Of a stretch of DNA of 39,975 bases, positions 1 to 7,170 are shown one piece after another (the stretch's first letter is position 1; every line of letters begins with the position of its first letter). Both the position numbers and the translations under genes were made by a program. The stretch spans positions 1 to 39,975 of the forward strand of contig CAZTXD010000016.1 in NCBI GenBank assembly GCA_964617995.1. Reading direction: 5' to 3'. The notes under the pieces were generated by a model, which did no database searches, had not been told where the DNA came from, and was given only the letters and a program-made list of their open reading frames with translations. Source of the DNA: CAZTXD01 sp964617995. GTDB taxonomy: Bacteria; Actinomycetota; Acidimicrobiia; Spongiisociales; ZC4RG35.

Positions 1-512
1 CGGAAGGGGTCACCCGCCAGGATCAGAGGATCGCCGACGAGGTGATGACGGCCGGTGTGGCAACGGTGCTCCTGGTCAACAAGTGGGACACCGTCGACGA
101 AGAGGACCGGTGGATGCTGGAGCGGGACATGGCCCGTCGTCTGGGGTTCCTCGGGTGGGCGCCGATGCTGCGGATCTCGGCTTTGCACGGGACACGCCTG
201 AAGCGTCTTGGGCCGGCCGTCGAGGCGGCGCTCTCCTCCCGTGCGAGGAGGGTTCCGACCGGAGAGCTGAACCGGATGGTCCGGACATGGACGGCGGCGC
301 ACCCGCCGCCGGTCAGGAAGGGGAGGCGTCCCAAGATCCACTACGCCGTCCAGGTGGGAGTGGCCCCTCCCACCGTCGTTCTCTTCGTCTCGGGGGGAGA
401 GCTCGGCGACGACTATCTTCGCTTCCTGGAGAACCGGCTCCGTGGAGAGGTGGACTTCACGGGCACCCCTATCCGTATCATCCCCAGGCTGAGGACCCGA
501 CGTGACCGGTGA
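1..512 (+). CDS. der: Ribosome biogenesis GTPase Der (EngA), C-terminal part
   Basis: This is the 3' part of a gene that begins before the window; the reading frame is open from base 3. Der is a double-GTPase that assists late assembly of the 50S ribosomal subunit. The fragment starts in the second G domain with EGVTRQDQRIADEV. The G4 motif NKWD follows about 25 residues in, and a G5-like RISALHG motif comes next. The last 80 or so residues form the KH-like domain, with PPVRKGRRPKIHYAVQVG and the closing strand TGTPIRIIPRLR, both typical of Der. The C-terminus is complete. Its stop overlaps the start of the small gene at 502, so the two are probably translationally coupled. Confidence 0.95.
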   Translation, partial: EGVTRQDQRIADEVMTAGVATVLLVNKWDTVDEEDRWMLERDMARRLGFLGWAPMLRISALHGTRLKRLGPAVEAALSSRARRVPTGELNRMVRTWTAAHPPPVRKGRRPKIHYAVQVGVAPPTVVLFVSGGELGDDYLRFLENRLRGEVDFTGTPIRIIPRLRTRRDR

Positions 513-651
513 CGACACCAAGGGCTACGACCCCGACGACCGGATCCCACCGGTTCCCTGGAGCTTCAAGATCATGGTCGGGCTGGCCGTCCTGTATCTG
601 GGTTGGAGGCTCGTCGAGGGGGTGATGTGGGTGGTGGAACGGTTGAGCTGA
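502..651 (+). CDS. Small single-pass membrane protein coupled to der
   Basis: This is a 49-residue ORF starting with GTG inside the last codons of der, overlapping it by 11 nt. The N-terminal 20 residues are polar and acidic (TGDDTKGYDPDDR), followed by IPPVPWSFK. A hydrophobic stretch IMVGLAVLYLGWRLVEGVMWVV then makes one membrane segment and the protein ends ERLS. No family is recognised. The tight coupling to der and the clear polar-then-membrane layout argue that it is real. A role in tethering or in ribosome assembly is not shown by the sequence. Confidence 0.6.
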   Translation: MTGDDTKGYDPDDRIPPVPWSFKIMVGLAVLYLGWRLVEGVMWVVERLS

Positions 652-655
652 CCGG

Positions 656-1216
656 TCAGCAGGGGTTTCCGTGATCGTCGAGCCAGGCCTCAGGGTCGAC
701 GCCGAGACCTTCGGCTATGCGGTTTATGTAGTTGAAGTAGGCGCACACCTGGGTGGCATCGGTGATCGCTCGGTCGTTCCAGCCGGCCCGGCGCAGACGC
801 TCGATCTCCCGGGGACCCACCGTCGCAGGTGAGCGGGTCAGCAACTCGGCGTACTCCAGGAGGGCGAGAGTCCCCTCGTCGAGGCCGGCCTCTCGCCAAT
901 CGACGGCGAAACGGTCCACGAAATCGGGGTCGTCGACCTCATCCCGGAGGTCGTGAAGATGGGCGCGGATTCAATAGTGGCATTCGTTCAGCCGGGAGGT
1001 GACGACGGCGATCATCTCCCTCTGGGCCCGGGTCAGGGGCGACTCGCAGAACATGGCCGCACCGTAGAGACGCATCGACTCCCGCAGGGTCTCGGGGTTG
1101 TGGCACTGGATAGAGACGATGTTCCAGAGACGTCCTGCCGAGGCGACTCGCTGGCGGTAGATCCGCTCCAGCAGACCGTCGGCGCCGTCGGGGCCGATCA
1201 CGTCGACATGTGCCAT
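656..1216 (-). CDS. AhpD-like peroxidase-related protein, probable selenoprotein (CxxU; in-frame TGA at 971-973)
   Basis: Read through one in-frame TGA, the minus strand encodes 186 residues that match the carboxymuconolactone decarboxylase/AhpD superfamily over their whole length, specifically the uncharacterised peroxidase-related group. The helix EMIAVVTSRLNECHY carries the redox motif. Family members then have Cys, three residues and a catalytic His. Here the second Cys codon is TGA, giving C79-H-Y-U82-I-R-A-H86. The C-terminal half after the TGA is intact, including WNDRAITDATQVCAYFNYIN and RIAEGLGV, and contains no other stop. The start is ATG at 1216, supported by TATCGT six bases upstream (leaderless). 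A SECIS-like hairpin follows the TGA. The predicted role is a thiol/selenol peroxidase or disulfide reductase. A standard gene caller would split it into two pseudogene fragments. The alternative is a nonsense mutation. No sel genes or tRNA-Sec lie in the window. Confidence 0.75.
934..953 (-). promoter_or_regulatory. Putative bacterial SECIS hairpin
   Basis: Downstream of the in-frame TGA (971-973) the minus strand has CGACCTC, loop CGGGAT, GAGGTCG. This is a perfect 7-bp stem with a 6-nt loop carrying G at loop position 2. The loop begins 24 nt after the TGA. Both the spacing and a G in the first two loop positions agree with the bacterial SECIS rule used by SelB. The coding frame continues uninterrupted through the hairpin. 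Confidence 0.6.
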
Positions 1217-1222
1217 CGGGCG

Positions 1223-1228
1223 ACGATA
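1223..1228 (-). promoter_or_regulatory. -10 box TATCGT, leaderless start of the AhpD-like gene
   Basis: TATCGT ends six bases before the ATG at 1216. This fits the TAnnnT plus 6-9 nt arrangement seen before many genes here and supports both the start choice and expression of the gene. Confidence 0.5.
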
Positions 1229-1275
1229 GTGCCTGCTTCGCGGGCCGGGGTTCCTCCAATGCGATCGGGCCCGAC

Positions 1276-1791
1276 TCAGCCGCTGAACGGTTCGAACTCG
1301 ACCCATGCGCGGGTACGGCGATCCCACACGTCGATGCCGTGGAAGCCGACACCCACGATCAGTTCGGCGGTGACGATGGTGCGACGAATCCGGGACAATC
1401 CGGGCTTCCCATCGGCAGGGCTGTCCAGTGTGTGGACGCCGAGACCGTCGCCGACGTCTATCACCAGGATGGCGGCTTCGGTTCGCCCCCGGTCCCGGCG
1501 CGTCAGCGGAACGAGGGCGAGACCGTCGATCTACCCGACCGACCACGTCGACACCGGCAGCGATGATCCGGGCTATCTAGATCGCCGAGTCGACGGCAGT
1601 GAAGATGTGCCTGCCGTCGCTCTTGATGGTGTCGGCCTCGTCCACACCCGCCCCCTGGTTGTGGTGGTTGTGGGCGCCGCCTGGCCCGTGTCGGCTCGGG
1701 CGGCCATGAAGGCCTCGTCGAGGAGCGCGGTCTCGTAGGTCTGGAGTCCCCATGGACCCAGGTCGATTCGAACCCGGACGGTTCCCCTCAC
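1276..1791 (-). pseudogene. Remnant of a secreted beta-propeller protein (PF09826-like)
   Basis: Three minus-strand pieces in two frames resemble the actinobacterial secreted beta-propeller family. From a GTG at 1791 the piece VRIDLGPWGLQTYETALLDE matches the pre-propeller region. After a frameshift near 1680 comes NQGAGVDEADTIKSDGRHIF, the family's hallmark (usually GVDEADIVKTDG). A TAG lies at about 1579, and a second shift near 1530 restores GLALVPLT and a C-terminal part ending IDVWDRRTRAWVEFEPF. Both ends survive but several hundred residues of the propeller are missing, so this is an internal deletion plus frameshifts. The GTG overlaps the stop of the membrane-spermidine synthase gene, so it was once the next gene in that operon. 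It is unlikely to make a functional product. Confidence 0.6.
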
Positions 1792-3227
1792 GGACGGTCG
1801 ATCATCTGATCGACAGGGGCGAAGTCGTCTACCAGCGGGCGAGCGTCACCGGCGAAGGCGGACAGATCCGCGACCACCACTTCGATACCGCCCCGCGCTG
1901 AGATCGCCGCTTCGATGGCGGTGACGTCGAGTGGCCGGTCGCTGCCCACGAGAACGAAGTTGCCGCCCGACACGCCCCGCAGGTACGAGGCCGGAGCGAT
2001 CACCGCCCCGTTGTCGAAGATCCCGGCGAGGGTGGCCGCTTCCGAGCGGACGAAGTCGAGGTCGCCGTAGTCGATGATGTTGATCGTGTAAACGCCCCCG
2101 GGTCGCATCCGGTCGGAGATTCCCTCGACGAACTCGGTGGTGGTCAGGTGCCAGGGAACCGACAGGCCGCTGAAGGCGTCTCCGATGACCAGGTCGATGG
2201 AGCCCTGCGGCACGTCACCGAGGCTGCGACGGGCATCGTCGATGACGATGGTGGCGTGATCCTCCAGGCCCAGGTCGGCTCGGCCGATGTCGACGAGGAC
2301 GGGGTCGATCTCGAGCACGGTGTGGCGTGTGCCCGGACGGGTGGCGTTCAGGTAGGCCGGGAAGGTGAAGCCGCCACCGCCGATGGACAGCACATCGAGC
2401 GGGCCAGGGGGAGTGGCAGCGTCGATGACATCCGCCATGACCCGGGCGTACCGAAACTCCAGGTGCGTGGGATCGTCGAGGTCGACGTAGCTGTTTCGGA
2501 CCCCGTCCAACACGAGCGTTCTCCCCCCGCTGCGAGCAGGATCGGCCACGACCTCGGCGCAGTGGTAGGGGGTCTCGTAGTCGCACGGCCCGCCGAAGAC
2601 CACGAGCCCGGCGACGAGCCCGACGGCGAGCGCGCCTTCGCGTCCCGCCCAGACACGGCGACCGGCACCCATGACCGCTCCGCCCACCACCAGGGCCAGA
2701 CCAACTGCAATGACGATGGGCCGGGTGGGAAACGCGGCGATCAATACGAAGCCGGTGACGAATGTCCCGAATATGGCGCCTGCCGTCCCCACGGCGGAGA
2801 AGGAGCCGACGACGCTCCCAGTGTGGTCGAGGCTCGCCAGCCGCAGCTTCACGACGACCGGGGGGACGGCCGAGAGGATGGCAGCGGGTGCGAGGAATCC
2901 CAGCGTGGTGATGAGGACGATGGCCACCGGGCCACCACCGGTCAGCACCGGGCCGAGCAGGTCGACCAGGAGGGGAGAGGCGAGCGATGCCAGGCCGCCG
3001 GCAACGAGCAGCGGGCCCAGCAGACGGGACGGATCCCCCCGGTCGGCAGCCCGCCCGCCCAGCCACGCCCCGAGGGATATTCCGGCGAGTATCACCCCGA
3101 TGACGCCGGTGAAGACCTCGAGACTCACTCCGAGGTAGGGGGCGAGGAGGCGTTGGGCGAGGATCTCGATGACCAGGACGGCAGCGGAGGTGAAGAACAC
3201 GAGCGTCCGGGCAACCAGTAGCGACAT
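1788..3227 (-). CDS. Multi-pass membrane protein with spermidine-synthase-like domain
   Basis: This 479-residue protein has an N-terminal half of about seven hydrophobic helices (VARTLVFFTSAAVLVIEIL onwards). It resembles the membrane part of fused MFS/spermidine synthase proteins, with the LxxxRxxAPYLG and SLGAWLGGRAAD motifs. The C-terminal half is a Rossmann methyltransferase-like polyamine synthase fold, with DVLSIGGGGFTFPAYL, VLEIDPVLVDIGR and DLVIGDAFSGLSVPWHL, ending DFAPVDQMI as in SpeE. The substrate is unknown; such fusions are common in actinobacteria and not proven to make spermidine. I chose ATG 3227 because it gives a membrane-type N-terminus and has CATACT nine bases upstream. 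An ATG at 3260 is also in frame. The gene ends at the GTGA overlap with the beta-propeller remnant. Confidence 0.85.
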   Translation of the reverse strand: MSLLVARTLVFFTSAAVLVIEILAQRLLAPYLGVSLEVFTGVIGVILAGISLGAWLGGRAADRGDPSRLLGPLLVAGGLASLASPLLVDLLGPVLTGGGPVAIVLITTLGFLAPAAILSAVPPVVVKLRLASLDHTGSVVGSFSAVGTAGAIFGTFVTGFVLIAAFPTRPIVIAVGLALVVGGAVMGAGRRVWAGREGALAVGLVAGLVVFGGPCDYETPYHCAEVVADPARSGGRTLVLDGVRNSYVDLDDPTHLEFRYARVMADVIDAATPPGPLDVLSIGGGGFTFPAYLNATRPGTRHTVLEIDPVLVDIGRADLGLEDHATIVIDDARRSLGDVPQGSIDLVIGDAFSGLSVPWHLTTTEFVEGISDRMRPGGVYTINIIDYGDLDFVRSEAATLAGIFDNGAVIAPASYLRGVSGGNFVLVGSDRPLDVTAIEAAISARGGIEVVVADLSAFAGDARPLVDDFAPVDQMIDRP

Positions 3228-3483
3228 GAGCCCGCCAGTATGGCGGCTCGGATTCCCCATGCGGTGTTGACAGGAGGAGATGAGCGGTGGACGTGGCGCT
3301 CGCCCATAGAGCGCCCACGCCGACTTCTTCGGTCACTCTCACGCCTCCCTGCATCACCCGACTCGACACTGATCCGCAGCTCCCTCACCGAGGGCTTTGG
3401 CGGTACATGCCGTCGCTTCGTTGGCAACTCCCCTAGTGTGGGCCGTGGTCGGGTGGGGGCGGTGGCACCGGAGCCAGACGGGG

Positions 3484-4245
3484 ATGAACCGGGACGGAGA
3501 CAGGAAAGCGGACGTGGATTCCCGATCAGACTACGACCTGTTCGCCCGGGTCTACGACCGACACTGGGGAGGTTTCGCCGACGGCATCCTCCCCGTTCTC
3601 GACCGCTTGATACCGGGCAAGCTGGCCGAGGGTGCGCGGGTGCTCGATCTGTGCTGTGGGACGGGCCGGCTCGCCGCCACGTTGACGCGTCGCGGCTGTG
3701 AGGTGATAGGTGTGGACGTCTCCGAGGCCATGATCGATCTCGCCCGCCACAACGCCCCCGACGCCGAGTTCATGGTGGCCGACGCCCGCTCGTTCACCGT
3801 CGGCGAACCCGTGGGGGTGGTGGTATCCACCTACGACAGCCTCAACCACATCATGTCCGCCTCGGACCTGGCCGACGTCTTCGGTCGTGTCGGCGACGCC
3901 CTCGTCGAAGGTGGCTCGTTCGTGTTCGACCTGAACACCGAGGACGGCTACCAGGCGAGATGGCGGGGATCGTTCGGTATCGCCACCGACACCGAGGTGG
4001 TGGTTGTTCGACCCCGCTACGACCAGGAGGAGCGGATCGGGACCATGGAGCTGACAGTCATGACTCTCGACGACGGAGCCTGGAGCCGAACCGATGTCGC
4101 CCTGGCGCAGCGTTGCCACGAGGAGGGAGAGGTCCTGGGAGCCCTGGCCGGGGCAGGGTTCGGCTCCGTTGAAGTCGTGGCCGCCACCGAGATGGACTGG
4201 GCCGAGGTGGGGAGGTCGCTCTATGTGAGTAAGGGGAGCGGATAG
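3484..4245 (+). CDS. Class I SAM-dependent methyltransferase
   Basis: This is a 253-residue methyltransferase of the Methyltransf_25/11 type. SDYDLFARVYDRHWGGF is the usual N-terminal lid. The SAM-binding motif I is VLDLCCGTGRLAATL, followed by the acidic strand VIGVDVSEAMIDLAR, motif II MVADARSF, and VVVSTYDSLNHI in place of the usual D-S-L-NH loop. The C-terminal part carries a beta-sheet substrate domain rich in acidic residues. The substrate cannot be told. The start is ATG 3484, though a GTG at 3445 preceded by TAGTGT five bases upstream is possible. The gene stands alone, divergent from the membrane-spermidine synthase gene. Confidence 0.85.
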   Translation: MNRDGDRKADVDSRSDYDLFARVYDRHWGGFADGILPVLDRLIPGKLAEGARVLDLCCGTGRLAATLTRRGCEVIGVDVSEAMIDLARHNAPDAEFMVADARSFTVGEPVGVVVSTYDSLNHIMSASDLADVFGRVGDALVEGGSFVFDLNTEDGYQARWRGSFGIATDTEVVVVRPRYDQEERIGTMELTVMTLDDGAWSRTDVALAQRCHEEGEVLGALAGAGFGSVEVVAATEMDWAEVGRSLYVSKGSG

Positions 4246-4320
4246 GATCCTCGTCGGCTGAGCGGTCGTGAAGGGGGGTGCCCATGAGCCGGCCCTGTCC
4301 GGGCCCCACGAACCACCCTC

Positions 4321-4326
4321 TAGGGT
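4321..4326 (+). promoter_or_regulatory. -10 box TAGGGT, leaderless citrate synthase
   Basis: TAGGGT, seven bases, then ATG at 4334. No Shine-Dalgarno sequence is present. Confidence 0.55.
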
Positions 4327-4333
4327 ATTGGCC

Positions 4334-5431
4334 ATGAATGTCGACCGAACCGGCTACTCGCCGGGCCTGAAGGACGTGGTAGCGGGCGAGACGTCCTTGG
4401 CGGTGGTGGATGGAGAGCGCGGTCGGCTCCACTACGCCGGATACCCGATAGGTGAGCTGGTCGAGCGCGGGAGCTTTGCTCAGGTGGCGGAGCTGCTGTG
4501 GACCGGAACGTGGCCCGCGGAGGCTCACCTGGCGTGTGCTGCCGTGCCCGCCGAGGTGACAGAGGCCTTGAGGATGCTTCCGTCAGGGACTGCCCCCATG
4601 GATGCGCTCCGTACCGGGGTCTCGGTTTGGGGGGCGGTGGAGGGGACGACCTGGCCCCCGACGGTCGAGGAGGCCCGCCTACTGACGGCACTGGCGCCTT
4701 CGGTGCTGGCCGCCTTCGCTCGCCTCCGTAAGGGCGAGGACCCGATCGAACCAGACCCTACGCTGGGACTCCCCGACGGGTTCCTCTATCAGCTCACCGG
4801 TGAGCGCCCCGACGAGTCCGCGACCCGTGCCCTCGACGCCTATTTCATCGTGGCCGCCGAGCACGGTTTCAACGCCTCCACCTTCACGGCGCGGGTCATA
4901 ACGAGCACCCACTCGGACATCGCCTCGGCGGTAGCAGGGGCGATCGGGGCGTTGAAGGGCCCCTGGCACGGTGGGGCACCGTCGGAGGTGGTGGATCAGC
5001 TCCACGAGATCGGCGAGGTCGACCAGGCCGAGGATTGGATTCGCCAGACCCTGGCCCGGGGCGAGAGGCTGATGGGCTTCGGTCATCGCGTCTATCGGGC
5101 ATACGACCCCCGGGCTGCCGCGCTGAGAAAGGTGGCGGAGGGGTTGGCGGAGGTGGCGGACTGGCTCGAGAAGGCGGTGGCCGTCGAAGAGATCGCCCTG
5201 CGTCTACTGGCCGAGCACAAGCCGGACATGACCATCAAGACCAACGTCGAGTTCTACACGGCGGCCGTGCTCCAGGGAGTGGGCCTGCCTCCGGACCTCT
5301 TCCCGGCGACCTTCGCCCTGGCCAGGCATGCCGGCTGGACGGCTCACTGCCTGGAGCAGGCCGAGGCCAACGTCCTGATCCGTCCCGACGTGAACTACGT
5401 GGGACCACGGGAGCGTCACCTCCCGGACTGA
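4334..5431 (+). CDS. Citrate synthase family protein
   Basis: This 365-residue, single-domain type I citrate synthase condenses acetyl-CoA with oxaloacetate (or propionyl-CoA in 2-methylcitrate synthases). The N-terminal YSPGLKDVVAGETSLAVVDG and YAGYPIGEL are typical. Catalytic His residues are H212 in GPWHGGAPS and H251 in MGFGHRVYRAYDPR, and H177 lies in AEHGFN. The third catalytic position, normally Asp in NVDFY, is Glu306 here (NVEFYTA). The C-terminus has FALARHAGWTAHCLEQ and RPDVNYVGP. Citrate and methylcitrate synthase activity cannot be separated from sequence alone. It is transcribed alone from a leaderless promoter and ends at a stem-loop. Confidence 0.88.
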   Translation: MNVDRTGYSPGLKDVVAGETSLAVVDGERGRLHYAGYPIGELVERGSFAQVAELLWTGTWPAEAHLACAAVPAEVTEALRMLPSGTAPMDALRTGVSVWGAVEGTTWPPTVEEARLLTALAPSVLAAFARLRKGEDPIEPDPTLGLPDGFLYQLTGERPDESATRALDAYFIVAAEHGFNASTFTARVITSTHSDIASAVAGAIGALKGPWHGGAPSEVVDQLHEIGEVDQAEDWIRQTLARGERLMGFGHRVYRAYDPRAAALRKVAEGLAEVADWLEKAVAVEEIALRLLAEHKPDMTIKTNVEFYTAAVLQGVGLPPDLFPATFALARHAGWTAHCLEQAEANVLIRPDVNYVGPRERHLPD

Positions 5432-5464
5432 TCGAGTGATCCGCGGGTCTCAGCCCACGCCATC

Positions 5465-5481
5465 CGGGGCCTACGGCCCCG
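5465..5481. terminator. Stem-loop between convergent citrate synthase and tRNA-Pro
   Basis: CGGGGCC, loop TAC, GGCCCCG forms a 7-bp GC stem with a 3-nt loop. It sits 34 nt after the citrate synthase stop and 71 nt past the tRNA 3' end, so it could serve both directions. There is no U-tract. Confidence 0.45.
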
Positions 5482-5551
5482 AGTTCATCGGCCGCGGACG
5501 AGGACCGGCAGAATACCCAGAATGGGGCGAGATTCCCTCAGATGGTCCCGG

Positions 5552-5625
5552 TCGGGCCGGCGGGATTTGAACCCACGACCTCTTGACCCCCAGTCAAGCG
5601 CGCTACCAAACTGCGCCACGGCCCG
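5552..5625 (-). tRNA. tRNA-Pro (anticodon GGG)
   Basis: This 74-nt tRNA on the minus strand has acceptor arm CGGGCCG pairing with CGGCCCG and discriminator A. The anticodon stem is CTTGA/TCAAG around the loop CTGGGGG, giving anticodon GGG (proline codons CCC/CCT). The T arm contains GTTCAAATC. CCA is not encoded. A possible -10 box TACCAT lies at 5635-5640, nine bases before the 5' end. Confidence 0.95.
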
Positions 5626-5700
5626 TGCGGCGCCATGGTAGTCGGCCGGACGGACACGCACTGCGCCTCGGTCGTCTCCCTCATGGTGTGGCCCGGCATA

Positions 5701-5706
5701 TAGGCT
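5701..5706 (+). promoter_or_regulatory. -10 box TAGGCT before the phosphatidyltransferase gene
   Basis: TAGGCT lies nine bases before ATG 5716. An overlapping TATAGG is also possible. Little or no leader is expected. Confidence 0.4.
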
Positions 5707-5715
5707 TGGCCGGTC

Positions 5716-6297
5716 ATGGCAGCGAACGTGCTCACGGTCCCCAACCTCGTGTCGTTCCTGCGTCTCGCCGCCATTCCCTACTTCTGGTGGGTGCTCTTGG
5801 GGGAGGGGCGGGTGGGTCTCGCCGCGGCACTCGTGTTCCTCATCGGGTCCACCGACTGGGTCGACGGCTACCTGGCCCGACGTCTGGACCAGGTGACGGA
5901 GCTGGGGAAGGTGCTCGATCCTGTCGCCGACAGGCTCATGATCGCCTCGGCGCTGATCGGCGGGCTCATAGTGGGCATCATCCCGGCGGTGATCGGGTGG
6001 CCGCTCCTGGTGAGGGAGGCGCTGGTGGGTATGGGCGCGCTGTTGCTGGCGGGGCGCCGCCTGGGCAACCTCGAGGTGCGTCCCCTCGGCAAGGTCTCCA
6101 CGTTTCTGCTCTACGGGGCGATACCTTCCTTCTATCTCCTGACGGCCGGCATCGCCCCGTGGCTGTTCGGTCCGCCAGCATGGATCGCCGGCGTTGTGGG
6201 TCTCATCCTCTACTGGTGGGTAGGTGTCGAATACCTGGCGGACATTCGTCGTAGGCTCTCTTCGTTAGAGTCCTCGTCCACGAACCAGGAGGTTTGA
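5716..6297 (+). CDS. CDP-alcohol phosphatidyltransferase
   Basis: This 193-residue integral membrane enzyme transfers a phosphatidyl group from CDP-diacylglycerol to an alcohol in phospholipid synthesis. The family signature is complete: D-W-V-DG-YL-AR, eight residues, G-KVL-D-PVA-D, found in STDWVDGYLARRLDQ and TELGKVLDPVADR. About five to six hydrophobic segments flank it, and NLVSFLRLAAIPYF is the usual N-terminus. It could be phosphatidylglycerophosphate synthase (PgsA-like) or a related transferase. Next to gcvH it recalls the pgsA-type gene beside gcvH in mycobacteria. Its TGA shares one base with the gcvH start. Confidence 0.85.
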   Translation: MAANVLTVPNLVSFLRLAAIPYFWWVLLGEGRVGLAAALVFLIGSTDWVDGYLARRLDQVTELGKVLDPVADRLMIASALIGGLIVGIIPAVIGWPLLVREALVGMGALLLAGRRLGNLEVRPLGKVSTFLLYGAIPSFYLLTAGIAPWLFGPPAWIAGVVGLILYWWVGVEYLADIRRRLSSLESSSTNQEV

Positions 6298-6677
6298 TGA
6301 ACGTTCCCGAGCAGCTCCGTTACACCGAGGAGCACGAGTGGGTTGACATGATGGACGACGGAACGGTGCGAGTCGGGATCACCGACTACGCCCAGGATCA
6401 GCTCGGTGACGTGGTGTTCGTCGAACTGTCCACTGCAGGCACCCAAGTCGACGCAGGAGCGATGCTGGCGGAGGTCGAGTCGACCAAGTCTGTGGCTGAG
6501 GTCTACGCGCCCGTGGCGGGGGAGGTCGTCAGTGTCAACGAGGACCTGGCCGAGCGACCCGAGCTGGTCAACCAGGACCCCTACGGGGAGGGGTGGTTCG
6601 TGACCATGCGTCCCGGCGGACCGATCGACGAGTCGGCCTTCCTCGACGCTGGAGCGTACCGGGCACTGATCGGGTGA
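6297..6677 (+). CDS. gcvH: Glycine cleavage system H protein
   Basis: This 126-residue lipoyl carrier shuttles the aminomethyl group between the P, T and L proteins of the glycine cleavage system. LRYTEEHEWV is the standard N-terminus. The lipoylated lysine is K64 in AEVESTKSVAEVYAP. PVAGEVVSVNEDL and PYGEGWFVTMRP follow as in all GcvH. The start is ATG 6297, with AGGAGG four bases upstream; a TTG at 6294 is less likely. gcvT lies 4.5 kb downstream in the same direction. No gcvP is in the window. Confidence 0.95.
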   Translation: MNVPEQLRYTEEHEWVDMMDDGTVRVGITDYAQDQLGDVVFVELSTAGTQVDAGAMLAEVESTKSVAEVYAPVAGEVVSVNEDLAERPELVNQDPYGEGWFVTMRPGGPIDESAFLDAGAYRALIG

Positions 6678-6698
6678 GTCTGGTGGCACTCGCGCTCC

Positions 6699-6704
6699 TA
6701 GACT
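6699..6704 (+). promoter_or_regulatory. -10 box TAGACT, leaderless FHA gene
   Basis: TAGACT, seven bases, ATG 6712; no Shine-Dalgarno sequence. Confidence 0.5.
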
Positions 6705-6711
6705 GGCCGCG

Positions 6712-7170
6712 ATGACCTGCCCCAACTGTCAGGCCGCAGTGCCGGCGGATGCGAACTTCTGCCCTCGCTGCGGGGCGGAGGTCGAAAGCGACCCGACGGT
6801 CGTGTATTTGCCCCTGGAGGACCGGCGCCAGCACCCGTTGACCCCGGCCGAAGCAGCTCAGATCGAGGGGATACGCGGCTATGCGCTGGTGGTGGAACAC
6901 GGCCCCAGGGCCGGCATGACATTCGTGCTCAATCCAGGCGTGACCACCGTGGGCCGTCATCCCGAGAGCGACATCTTCCTCGACGATGTCACGGTGTCGC
7001 GGCACCACTGCCGGTTCGTGGTCGACGACTCCCGTCTAACGGTCGAAGACTCCGGATCGACGAACGGGACCTATGTGAACGAGGCCCGGGTCGACAGCTC
7101 GGAGCTGAAAGCCGCCGACGAGGTTCTGGTGGGAAGATTCCACTTCCTCGTCGTCCACGGTGATGCCTGA
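6712..7170 (+). CDS. Zinc-ribbon plus FHA domain protein (GarA-like)
   Basis: This protein has 152 residues. Residues 1-25 form a zinc ribbon with two CxxC pairs (CPNCQ and CPRCG). A short linker holds EDRRQHPL. The C-terminal FHA domain binds phosphothreonine and carries the conserved GRHPESDIFL, VSRHHC and SGSTNGTYVN motifs. In mycobacteria the gene at this position is garA, an FHA switch on 2-oxoglutarate metabolism controlled by PknB/PknG. GarA has a phosphorylatable N-terminal ETTS motif, which I do not see here; the zinc ribbon replaces it. A signalling role fits, but the partner is unknown. It overlaps the ftsR start. Confidence 0.85.
   Translation: MTCPNCQAAVPADANFCPRCGAEVESDPTVVYLPLEDRRQHPLTPAEAAQIEGIRGYALVVEHGPRAGMTFVLNPGVTTVGRHPESDIFLDDVTVSRHHCRFVVDDSRLTVEDSGSTNGTYVNEARVDSSELKAADEVLVGRFHFLVVHGDA

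Noticed and set aside
2148..3221. 357-codon plus-strand ORF opposite the membrane-spermidine synthase gene
   Set aside because: Its residues are Gly/Asp/Glu/Arg-rich as expected for an antisense shadow. The minus-strand gene has clear domains.
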